Position numbers and translations under genes: made by a program. This document shows positions 8,149 through 15,562 of a stretch of DNA of 64,000 nucleotides, one piece after another (within the stretch, counting starts at the first letter, position 1; each line of letters starts with the position of its first letter). Source of the stretch: Devosia indica. Its GTDB lineage: Bacteria; Pseudomonadota; Alphaproteobacteria; Rhizobiales; Devosiaceae. A model generated the notes under the pieces. The model was not told the origin of the DNA. It searched no databases and saw only the letters and a program-made list of their open reading frames with translations. The stretch spans positions 248,001 to 312,000 of the forward strand of contig NZ_PYVZ01000002.1 of assembly GCF_003056405.1 (NCBI RefSeq), read 5' to 3'.

Positions 8149-9042
8149 ATGACTTCCATCGCCATTGTCGGGCCGGGTGCCATCGGGGGAACCCTTGCCG
8201 CCTGGCTGGCCCAGAACGCCGATTTTGATGTGTCGGTCTGCGTGCGCACGCCGATCACCGATCTGTTGGTGGAAACGCCGGCAGGTGTAATCACGGCCAC
8301 GCCGAAAGTTCTGACGGCCCCCTCACAGGCCCGGCCGGTCGACTGGGTGCTGATCACGACCAAAGCCTATAGTGCAGACGCGACCGCGCCATGGCTTGAG
8401 GCCTTGTGCGGGCCGAAAACGCGGGTGGCGATCATCCAGAACGGGGTGGAGCATGTGAGCCTGTTTGCGCACTTGGTGTCGGCAGACAAGTTGGTGCCTG
8501 TGATGATTAACTTGCCGGCTTCGCGCAGCGCACCTGGTCGTATCGTCCAGAGCCGGCATGGCATCATCGCGGTGCCTGCAGGGCACAATGGCGAAGCGTT
8601 GGCGGAGTTATTCGTCGATACGGAGATCGAGGCTGCGGCGCATGGGGATTTTGTGTCCCAGCTCTGGGTCAAGCTAACCGGTAATTGTGCGGCTATTGTT
8701 CCGGCGCTGACTTTGCGGGCCACCGGGCCGGTCTGGTCCAATGACATGGAAGCGATCATTCGCGCTCTCGTTGAAGAATGCGCCGCCGTTGGACGGGCAG
8801 AGGGCGCAGAAGTGCCCCAATCGGTGGTTGAGGCTGCTGTCGAAAACATGCGCACCATGAAGGAGGGCGCGATAGCCGGGTCGATTCATGCCGACCGGAT
8901 GGCGGGCAATCCCATGGAAATCGAAGCTCGCAACGGGGTCATCGTGCGGCTGGGCGAGAAACATGGCATTGCCACCCCGGCCAACCGCATGCTGGTTACG
9001 CTGCTGGGGGCGTCTGGGACCCCATGGCGTTCGGAGGCGTAG
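8149..9042 (+). CDS. panE: 2-dehydropantoate 2-reductase family (ketopantoate reductase)
   Basis: 297 residues. N-terminal NADP-binding Rossmann fold with GPGAIGG at 8-14; central ITTKAY and IIQNGVEH motifs typical of ketopantoate reductase (ApbA/PanE); C-terminal helical domain with the catalytic-lysine segment WVKLTGNCA and the substrate-side region SIHADRMAGNPMEIEARNG. It would reduce ketopantoate to pantoate in coenzyme A synthesis. Several paralogues with other 2-keto acid substrates exist in rhizobia, so the exact role is less sure than the family. Its 3' end overlaps the convergent otsA gene by 47 bases. Confidence 0.8.
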   Translation: MTSIAIVGPGAIGGTLAAWLAQNADFDVSVCVRTPITDLLVETPAGVITATPKVLTAPSQARPVDWVLITTKAYSADATAPWLEALCGPKTRVAIIQNGVEHVSLFAHLVSADKLVPVMINLPASRSAPGRIVQSRHGIIAVPAGHNGEALAELFVDTEIEAAAHGDFVSQLWVKLTGNCAAIVPALTLRATGPVWSNDMEAIIRALVEECAAVGRAEGAEVPQSVVEAAVENMRTMKEGAIAGSIHADRMAGNPMEIEARNGVIVRLGEKHGIATPANRMLVTLLGASGTPWRSEA

Positions 9043-10462
9043 CCAATTCGCTGGCGGAGCCGAGATAAAGCACATCTCGGGTTGCGCTGGGCTTGTCCGG
9101 TCCACCCTGGGTCAGGTGGTTGAGGAAGCTCACAGCCCAATCATCGACATTGTGCTTCTGCGCTGACTTCATCAGAGCCGCCCAACGCTGCTTGCGCTCA
9201 TCGAGTGGCATGTCCAGGGCCATGCGCAGGGCCTCGGAGGTTTCATCCGTATCAAACGGATTGACCAACAGACCCTCGGAGAAGATCTCGGCGGCACCGG
9301 CAAAGCGCGACAGGACCAGCACGCCGGGGTCTTCCGGGTTCTGGGACCCGACAAATTCATGCGCTACCAGGTTCATGCCGTCGCGTAGCGGCGTGACCAG
9401 GGCCACACGGGCCATGCGGTAAAGCCCGGCCAGGCTTGGCTGGCCATAAGCGCGCTTGACATAGGTCAGGGGCTGCCAGTCGGGTTCGGCGAAATGCCCC
9501 ATGACCCGGCCGCACATGGCGTCCAACGTATCGCTGGTTTCTTGGTATTCCTTGATGCTGTCACGCGATGGCGGGGCCACCTGCAACATGTGCACAGAAC
9601 GGCGCAGCCGGGCATTGTTGGCGAGCAGCTTTTCATAGGCCTCGACGCGTTGCGGCAGGCCCTTGGAGTAGTCCAACCGGTCGACCCCAAGGATCAACCG
9701 CTGATCGCCCAGAACCCGCTTCATGCGATTCACCATCTTGGTGGCGGCGGGGCTGACGGAGAGTTTGGCGAAGGCATCCGGGTCCGAACCGATGGGGAAG
9801 GCCTCTACCTCGGTGCGGCTGAAGTCGATCGCCTGCACCTTGTGGCCGCCAAAGGTGGAGGGCGCCTGGTGCTCGGCAAACTCAGTGAAGGCTGCGACGT
9901 CGCGCTTGGCCTGCATGCCGACCAGATCATAGCGCGACAGGTCGCGCATCAGTTCTTCATGGTGCGGGATGGCATAAAGCGCGTCGGTCGTGGGGAACGG
10001 AATATGCAGATAGAAGCCGATGCGGTTGCGCGCACCGAGCTGGCGCAACTCGGACGCAAGCGGGATCAGGTGATAATCATGTACCCAGACCACGTCGTCG
10101 GGCTTGAGCAGCGGCAACAGCGCCCTGGCAAATTGCTGGTTCACCCGGCGGTAGCCCTCGTACCAGTGGCTTTCAATCGTTGCCAGGTCGAGGCGCAGGT
10201 GGAAGCTTGGCCAGAGAATGGAATTAGAGAACCCTGCGTAATAGGCGTGATGATCCTCACGGCTGAGGTCGATCTGGGCGACCTCAAGGCCATCGATGTC
10301 TTCGATGCGGGCTTCGCGGGCGGGCTGATCCGTCAGCTTGCCAGACCAGCCGAACCAGAAGCCCTCCCTTTCGCTCAGTACCTTGCGCAGCGCGACGGCA
10401 AGCCCACCGGCGGCGGGACCCTTGCCGGGCGTGCGGTTCGATACAATGACGATGCGGCTCAT
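8996..10462 (-). CDS. otsA: alpha,alpha-trehalose-phosphate synthase (UDP-forming)
   Basis: 488-residue GT20 glycosyltransferase, normal family length. It joins UDP-glucose and glucose-6-phosphate to make trehalose-6-phosphate. Visible features are the N-terminal IVIVSNR and GGLAVAL phosphate loop, the WVHDYHL motif, GVDRLDYSKGLPQR and the C-terminal sugar-nucleotide site ending with LVAHEFVGSQ. It follows otsB by 64 bases on the same strand, so the two form an otsBA operon for trehalose, an osmo- and desiccation protectant. Its last 47 bases are antisense to the end of the ketopantoate-reductase-like gene. Confidence 0.95.
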   Translation of the reverse strand: MSRIVIVSNRTPGKGPAAGGLAVALRKVLSEREGFWFGWSGKLTDQPAREARIEDIDGLEVAQIDLSREDHHAYYAGFSNSILWPSFHLRLDLATIESHWYEGYRRVNQQFARALLPLLKPDDVVWVHDYHLIPLASELRQLGARNRIGFYLHIPFPTTDALYAIPHHEELMRDLSRYDLVGMQAKRDVAAFTEFAEHQAPSTFGGHKVQAIDFSRTEVEAFPIGSDPDAFAKLSVSPAATKMVNRMKRVLGDQRLILGVDRLDYSKGLPQRVEAYEKLLANNARLRRSVHMLQVAPPSRDSIKEYQETSDTLDAMCGRVMGHFAEPDWQPLTYVKRAYGQPSLAGLYRMARVALVTPLRDGMNLVAHEFVGSQNPEDPGVLVLSRFAGAAEIFSEGLLVNPFDTDETSEALRMALDMPLDERKQRWAALMKSAQKHNVDDWAVSFLNHLTQGGPDKPSATRDVLYLGSASELATPPNAMGSQTPPAA

Positions 10463-10526
10463 GTGGCTGGTGCCCCCGTGTCTGGTTGAACATAAATGTG
10501 TGCCGGCAGGTCCGGCGGTCGTCAGT

Positions 10527-11339
10527 TCAGTGTGCAGTCGTCTCCGCCAGGATCGGCGTTTCGTCTGCGAGATTGCTGGTTGCCTGTGGCCCAGTAACGA
10601 TCTGGGTCAGGCCTTCAAGCAGCGCATATACGGACGCAACGTCGGCGATGCGCATGCGCGCAATCGTCTTGCCCGGTCCGAGCTTGATACCGACGCCACC
10701 GAGCTCCTGTGCGGCGCGAAAGCCATCCTCATCGGTTGTGTCGTCGCCGATGAAGATCGGTGTGCGGCCGGCAAATGGCTCTTCCTGCATAAAGGCCTTG
10801 AGGGCGCTGCCCTTGTCGAAACCCGCAGGTCTCGCCTCGATGACCATCTTGCCTGGAACGAGCGTGAATTCGGGATGCTTGCCAATGGCGGCCTGCATGG
10901 CGAGAAGGCAGTCTTCTTCCAGCTCCGGTGCCTGACGATAATGCAGCGCAACGGCACCGTCCTTGGGCTCCAGGATCAGTTCGGAGTGTTCTTCGAGCAA
11001 TGGCGCCATGGCGCTGGCAATGGATTGAGCGGCCCCTGTAATTTCGGCATCGAGTTCGAGCATCGTGCCATCCGCTTTGCGCCGTTGGGCGCCATGCGCG
11101 CCGGCGACCGGCAAATGCAGCGGAGCAAGGAAGCGATCAATATCGGCAATTTCGCGGCCGGTAATGACGGCGAATGCATGATTGAAGTCGCGGGCAGTCC
11201 GGTCCAACTGATCCGCCAGATGGGCGGGCACGTCGACGGCGTCAGGTGTTTCGGCGATTTCAACCAGCGTGCCGTCGAAATCGGTGAAGATGGCGAGCAA
11301 CGGTGCCGCGCCGCCAGACTGTGCAATCAGTTCGGACAT
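10527..11339 (-). CDS. otsB: trehalose-6-phosphate phosphatase
   Basis: 270-residue HAD-superfamily phosphatase that converts trehalose-6-phosphate to trehalose. Motif I is FTDFDGTLVEI near residue 19, motif II is VITGRE, and the C-terminal motif III/IV region is FIGDDTTDEDGF. The ATG at 11339 is chosen because AAAGGGG stands just upstream; a start at 11393 would add 18 unrelated residues. It is the first gene of otsBA. Confidence 0.93.
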   Translation of the reverse strand: MSELIAQSGGAAPLLAIFTDFDGTLVEIAETPDAVDVPAHLADQLDRTARDFNHAFAVITGREIADIDRFLAPLHLPVAGAHGAQRRKADGTMLELDAEITGAAQSIASAMAPLLEEHSELILEPKDGAVALHYRQAPELEEDCLLAMQAAIGKHPEFTLVPGKMVIEARPAGFDKGSALKAFMQEEPFAGRTPIFIGDDTTDEDGFRAAQELGGVGIKLGPGKTIARMRIADVASVYALLEGLTQIVTGPQATSNLADETPILAETTAH

Positions 11340-11553
11340 GGCTACCCCTTTGGTTGCGTTGATGGTCACAGGTTGCAACGCACGGGGGCGCAAAAAGTTC
11401 GGGCCTCATGGCTGGTATGCGCCCGGCGGGATTTATGAATGACACATTAATGGTGCATTGGTCCTGCGTTCAAAGCGACCTGCGTAGAAGGAACCGAGAG
11501 CGGAAAGGGGTGAGCCCGGACCGCCGCGAATAAGAATGAGGGTCCTTCACATC

Positions 11554-11676
11554 ATGTCGCAGCTTTTGCTTACCGCGCTGTTTGCCCTGTCGATCAGCTT
11601 CCTGACCTTTGCCGCCTCATTCGCCGAGGCCCCGCGAAGCGAGTTCATGCCGGCAGCAGCCGTCAGCCTCGACTAA
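11554..11676 (+). CDS. small membrane or secreted peptide of 40 residues
   Basis: Open frame of 40 codons beginning at ATG 11554; GAGGG about ten bases upstream can serve as ribosome site. An in-frame ATG at 11536 would add six residues. The protein is a single hydrophobic segment (residues 3-22) followed by AxA-type small residues (ASFAEA) and a short acidic end, so it is either a membrane-anchored peptide or a signal-peptide-like microprotein. It ends four bases inside the convergent deaminase gene. The frame ends within a short interval between well-supported genes; conservation was not testable here. Confidence 0.4.
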   Translation: MSQLLLTALFALSISFLTFAASFAEAPRSEFMPAAAVSLD

Positions 11677-12296
11677 GCCAGCGGAATGCCTTTGCTGCCC
11701 TTGTCCTTCTGATAGTTTTCGGACAATTCGGCATAGAGGGCGTTGAGATCGTCGATGCGCGCCATGAGCGTTTCGCGATTGCTGCGGGCGAGCCCGGCGA
11801 TCATGTCCTGCAGGCCATGGCTGGTCCAGAAATCGTTGCTGCGGTTGTAGAGGTCGCGCCCCGGCGACACTGTGCCGGTTTCAGGCTCGGGCACCGCATA
11901 GACGGATTTGAGAATCTGTATGTCATAGGGAATGGCGAAGCTGTCGCGGCTGTCCTGATGGCTGAACAGATAGTAGAAATTGTCAAAGCCTGACCAGGTT
12001 ATGCCGGAAAGGCACAGTGAGCAGGGCTCGTGGGTCGCCAGAAACAAGCAGTCCTTGGTGGCCGGCCGCTGGTCCGCTGGCAGTTCGAAGAAGCGCTTGA
12101 TGGCATGCATTTCACCATGCCAGAGCGGATTTTCGATCTCGTTATTGGTTTCGGCTACAACCACTGATAGATCGGACTTCTTCAGGATTGCTGCACCGAA
12201 CAGCTTGTTGCCACGCGCAACACCCTTGGCGGTGACGGGGGCAATATCCTTCTCGATCACGTCGAGCAGGCGTGAAATCAGTTCCGCAGTCTCCAA
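11673..12296 (-). CDS. nucleoside/cytidine deaminase-like zinc enzyme
   Basis: 207 residues of the CDA-fold deaminase superfamily. Zinc ligands and the catalytic acid are plain: WHGEMHA (H60, E62) and HEPCSLCLSG (C92, C95). An insertion and a long C-terminal extension (residues 110-207) distinguish it from short tadA or guanine deaminase proteins; the closest class is the larger nucleoside-deaminase family of rhizobia. Substrate is not determinable. It lies 6 bases downstream of the YbaY-META gene, so both may be co-transcribed. Confidence 0.75.
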   Translation of the reverse strand: METAELISRLLDVIEKDIAPVTAKGVARGNKLFGAAILKKSDLSVVVAETNNEIENPLWHGEMHAIKRFFELPADQRPATKDCLFLATHEPCSLCLSGITWSGFDNFYYLFSHQDSRDSFAIPYDIQILKSVYAVPEPETGTVSPGRDLYNRSNDFWTSHGLQDMIAGLARSNRETLMARIDDLNALYAELSENYQKDKGSKGIPLA

Positions 12297-12302
12297 ACCA
12301 GT

Positions 12303-13067
12303 CTACTCCGTGGTGCGCACAAGCCCGATGAGCGGCACACCGGCCGCATCGAGCAGCCGCAGTCCCTGACCGTCGAGTTCATAGGATGCCACGGCGGACA
12401 GCGCCGTGAAATAGGCGGTCTCTTCATTCATCAAATCAGGTGCGCAGGCCATGCGGGTGGCGGCGGCTGGGCCAAAGGACAACGCCTGAGCTTCGATGCT
12501 GGCTTCGGTGAAGTAATTGTTGCACCCGCCGAACCCACCCGCGCGATGGTCGGGCGCAATCGAGAGGGTCGGTGCCCGCGGCGCGGAGACCGGCCGGCCG
12601 CCGATGCTGGTGACCGTCCAGAGCGTGTCGAAGAGTTCTGACGGGGTGGCGGGAATAGGCGGTTCCGGGCTGGGTGGCTGGGTTGGCGTGCGATAGACCA
12701 AGATTGGCGTCGGCGCGCTATCTCCGATGGAAACGGGCACGGGACTGGGCGTGCGAAAGAGCACCTGTCCGGCGCTGGAAATCTCGGCGAGCAATCCATA
12801 GGCGCCATTGGTCTTTTCAACCTGCGAATGCACATTGAGCGCGAAGCCGATCGGCACCTGGCCCTTGGCTGGAATGCCAGCCGAAGCACCCACGACCGGG
12901 GCCATCGTTGTCAGATCCACCAGCGTGACACGGAGCCAGGCGTCTGCCGGCAGTGCCATACGCTCGCGATAGGTCACGGTGCCATTGAGCGTGGTCGCGG
13001 CCATGGCCGGCGGCGACAGGACCATCAGTATCAGCGCCATGGCCTGGATGAGCCTTGAAAGGTGCAT
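12303..13067 (-). CDS. envelope protein with YbaY and META (HslJ-like) domains
   Basis: 254 residues. A Sec signal peptide (1-23, ending AMA) is followed by a YbaY/YscW-type beta domain (about 25-130, starting LNGTVTYRER and containing ILVYRTP). A proline-rich linker (about 133-150) leads to a META domain (about 155-254) with the typical GGCNNYF turn and TRMACAPDLMNEE motif. Both domains occur in envelope-stress and heat-shock lipoproteins, but no lipobox is seen here, so the protein is probably periplasmic. ATG 13067 is preferred because GGAGG stands six bases before it; upstream ATGs at 13079 and 13094 are possible. Confidence 0.8.
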   Translation of the reverse strand: MHLSRLIQAMALILMVLSPPAMAATTLNGTVTYRERMALPADAWLRVTLVDLTTMAPVVGASAGIPAKGQVPIGFALNVHSQVEKTNGAYGLLAEISSAGQVLFRTPSPVPVSIGDSAPTPILVYRTPTQPPSPEPPIPATPSELFDTLWTVTSIGGRPVSAPRAPTLSIAPDHRAGGFGGCNNYFTEASIEAQALSFGPAAATRMACAPDLMNEETAYFTALSAVASYELDGQGLRLLDAAGVPLIGLVRTTE

Positions 13068-13140
13068 GTCTGCCTCCATCCCTTTGCTGCACAAACTACA
13101 GCATGCGCCTGACGGTTGCGAGACAAGGACGCTTTCAGGG

Positions 13141-13650
13141 TTACTCGGGGCGGTCTGCCACTATGGTCCAGGGATGCTTGAAGTGGTGTTCTTCCAGGTT
13201 ATCGCCGTCGCCGCCGCGATCAACAACGAGGAATTCGCTGGTCTTCTCGAGAGGCGTAAGCACGCCATGCCAGACATTGATAGCGATATTGACGCCTTGC
13301 CCGGCGGCGGGACGAAAGGCACGAAGGCGCGTCGGCTCGCCGCGATTGTCTTGGGCCACGATCACCAGCCAGGGGTGGGCAGAAAGCGGGACAAACGCCT
13401 GGCTGCCGAGGGGATGCCGTTCCATCATCAGCAAATCGAGCGGCAATGCGTATGGGCGTCCGCGGAAAATCGAGATCAGGGGCCGGGCCCCCTGGCCTTC
13501 CAGTTCAATCCGGGCCAGGTCGTGAAAACGCTCTGTCATGCCCAGATTGATCGGATAGTGATCGGCGTTCTCGGTCTGGATGACCTGGCCGAAAGGCGCA
13601 AAGGCTTCTGCGGTCAGCGGCTCGGTGAAGATCGTATTGTCGGCTGGCAT
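13141..13650 (-). CDS. allA: ureidoglycolate lyase
   Basis: 169-residue cupin-like enzyme that splits (S)-ureidoglycolate into glyoxylate and urea, the last step of allantoin breakdown. Family features: PLTAEAFAPFG at the N-terminus, ISIFR, MMERHPLGSQAFVPL and the C-terminal INVWHGVLTPL segment. It follows allE by 3 bases on the same strand. The glyoxylate formed would feed malate synthase G encoded at 32441-34603. Confidence 0.93.
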   Translation of the reverse strand: MPADNTIFTEPLTAEAFAPFGQVIQTENADHYPINLGMTERFHDLARIELEGQGARPLISIFRGRPYALPLDLLMMERHPLGSQAFVPLSAHPWLVIVAQDNRGEPTRLRAFRPAAGQGVNIAINVWHGVLTPLEKTSEFLVVDRGGDGDNLEEHHFKHPWTIVADRPE

Positions 13651-13653
13651 GGC

Positions 13654-14472
13654 TCAAAACGGCAGTTTGGCGTGGCGGTTGACGTCCTTGTAGAGCAGGT
13701 AGCGGAACCGCTCGGGACCGGCGTAGCAGGCTTGGGGGCAGAAGGCGCGCAGCCACATGAAATCGCCCGCTTCCACCTCCACCCAGTCGCGGTTGAGACG
13801 ATAAACCGCCTTGCCTTCGAGCACATAGAGGCCGTGTTCCATGACATGGGTTTCCTCGAAGGGAATGACGGCGCCGGGTTCGAGCGTGACGATATTGACG
13901 TGCATGTCGTGGCGGACATCATCCGGTTCGACAAAACGCGTGGTGCCCCAGCGCTCATTGGTATCGGGCATCCAGCGGATCGGCTGGTCGTTGTCGCTGG
14001 AGACAAAAGCCTCTGGCGCGGCGAGGCCCTCGACCGCTTCGTAGCGCTTGCGCACCCAATGAAAACGCACAGTTTCGGTGGATTTGTTCACAAGGCTCCA
14101 GGCGCAGCCCGGGGGCAGGAATGCATAGCCGCCCACTTCGAGCAAATGGGTCTTGCCTTCGATGGTGACGGTCATCTGTCCTGAGACCACGAACAGGACA
14201 CCTTCGGCCCCGGGATTGTCTTCTGGTCGCTCACTCCCGCCGCCGGGCGACACTTCCACAATGTACTGCGAGAACGTCTCGGCAAAGCCGCTCATGGGGC
14301 GGGCAATGACCCAGAGCCGGGTATCGCGCCAATGGGGCAGGCAGGAGGTGACAATGTCGCGCATCACTCCGCGTGGAATAAGGGCATAGGCCTCGGTGAA
14401 GGTGGCGCGGCCTGTGTGCAGGTCCATCTGACCAGGCAGGCCGGCACTGGGAGAGGCGTAGGAAGAGACCAT
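13654..14472 (-). CDS. allE: (S)-ureidoglycine aminohydrolase (bicupin)
   Basis: 272 residues, two cupin domains (about 70-130 and 185-255). The second holds the manganese site, with FEETHVMEHGLYVLEG as the histidine/glutamate cluster and EAGDFMWLRAFCPQ behind it. The enzyme removes ammonia from ureidoglycine to give ureidoglycolate, the substrate of AllA encoded next. The donor step, allantoate amidohydrolase (AllC), is not found in this window. Confidence 0.92.
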   Translation of the reverse strand: MVSSYASPSAGLPGQMDLHTGRATFTEAYALIPRGVMRDIVTSCLPHWRDTRLWVIARPMSGFAETFSQYIVEVSPGGGSERPEDNPGAEGVLFVVSGQMTVTIEGKTHLLEVGGYAFLPPGCAWSLVNKSTETVRFHWVRKRYEAVEGLAAPEAFVSSDNDQPIRWMPDTNERWGTTRFVEPDDVRHDMHVNIVTLEPGAVIPFEETHVMEHGLYVLEGKAVYRLNRDWVEVEAGDFMWLRAFCPQACYAGPERFRYLLYKDVNRHAKLPF

Positions 14473-14544
14473 GACTCGTTTCGAATTGTGTCGTGCTGGC
14501 TCGAGCTTAGAGGTTTGCGCAGGCCGAGGCTATGGGGTAACGCC

Positions 14545-14868
14545 TCAGGCGTCGACCCTGTGTTTGAGTTTGCTCAGCATGGCGGCGGCATAGGCCGCAT
14601 AGGGCCCGATCCAACGCTCGTGAATGGCGTGGACGGGCAGGGCGTCGAGATGATTCCAGCGCTCGCGTCCCCGTTTTTCAGCGACAACCAGCCCAGCCTC
14701 TTCGAGGACGCGCAGATGTTGCATCACCGTGCAGCGGTCAATCTCGGGGATGAGATCGCACAGCATGCCGGTGGTGCGGGATTCCGCCTTGAGCAGATCG
14801 AGAATGCGCCGGCGGACCCGGTGCCCCAGGGCCTTGAAAACTAGGTCATCTGCATCGTCATTTGACAT
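14545..14868 (-). CDS. ArsR-family winged-helix repressor
   Basis: 107 residues with the ArsR fold: ALGHRVRRRILDLL (helix 1-2), recognition helix region CTVMQHLRVLEEAGLV, and the wing VAEKRGRERWNHLD. No metal-binding CxC motif is present, which is typical of the ArsR proteins paired with SRPBCC/AHSA1 genes. The divergent neighbour is an SRPBCC protein, and an inverted repeat overlapping this gene's start codon lies between them. It probably represses both genes; the ligand is unknown. Confidence 0.85.
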   Translation of the reverse strand: MSNDDADDLVFKALGHRVRRRILDLLKAESRTTGMLCDLIPEIDRCTVMQHLRVLEEAGLVVAEKRGRERWNHLDALPVHAIHERWIGPYAAYAAAMLSKLKHRVDA

Positions 14869-14886
14869 GTTATAAAATTATAACAT
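14867..14886. promoter_or_regulatory. inverted-repeat operator between arsR and the SRPBCC gene
   Basis: Nine-base arms ATGTTATAA (14867-14875) and TTATAACAT (14878-14886) around a two-base centre. It overlaps the ArsR start codon and provides A+T-rich -10-like sequence in an otherwise GC-rich region. Likely the ArsR operator. Confidence 0.6.
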
Positions 14887-14918
14887 AAGGTCTCAATGTC
14901 AAGCAGATGGAGGGTCTG

Positions 14919-15377
14919 ATGGCGTATGAATTTACGGTTCGAGGGCGCATTTCACGCCCGGTGCGTGAGGTGTTCGAGGCGGTCGCCGATCCGGCGCAGC
15001 TCTCACATTATTTCACGACCGGCGGCGCCAGGGGGCGGCTGGAGACTGGCGCGACGGTAACTTGGGATTTCCACGATTTTCCCGGCGCCTTTCCGGTGAA
15101 TGTCGTCGAGGTCGTGCCTGATGAGAAGATCGTGCTGACCTGGGATGCGCCGCCGGATGGTGATCCTGCTGGCATCTATCAAACCAAGGTCACGATGGGC
15201 TTTGAAGCGCTGGAGGACGGGCGAACCCTGGTCTCTATCCATGAAGCGGGTTGGCGTGAGAACGAGGCCGGGCAAAAAGCGTCCTATGGCAATTGCGAAG
15301 GCTGGACTGGCATGCTCTGCGCCATGCGCATGTGGGTGGAGCACGGCATCAATCTGCGCGAGGGCTTCTACAAGTGA
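14919..15377 (+). CDS. SRPBCC (AHSA1/START-like) domain protein
   Basis: 152 residues with the AHSA1 ligand-cavity fold: RPVREVFEAVADPAQLSHYF at the start, the WDFHDFPGAF strand, IVLTWDAPP and the C-terminal helix GNCEGWTGMLCAMRMWVEHG. Start at ATG 14919 is supported by GGAGGG nine bases upstream. The ligand is unknown. The divergent ArsR gene and the operator between them make a typical ArsR-SRPBCC switch, in which the hydrophobic ligand of the SRPBCC protein may be what the pair responds to; this is inference. Confidence 0.82.
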   Translation: MAYEFTVRGRISRPVREVFEAVADPAQLSHYFTTGGARGRLETGATVTWDFHDFPGAFPVNVVEVVPDEKIVLTWDAPPDGDPAGIYQTKVTMGFEALEDGRTLVSIHEAGWRENEAGQKASYGNCEGWTGMLCAMRMWVEHGINLREGFYK

Positions 15378-15562
15378 TCGCCACAAAGATGCCCTCGAAA
15401 ACAGTACGACGGGGTTGTCGCTTGTAGGGCGGCAGCGCAGAAGATTGAGCATGCGGTTATTGTCCGCGACGACCCAAATGGGTCATTGTCGGAGGTCATG
15501 AGAGCCGGGCCATTCTTCGGTCCGGCCAGTATTGTGCATTTGCCGCGACAGGGCGCGACGCG

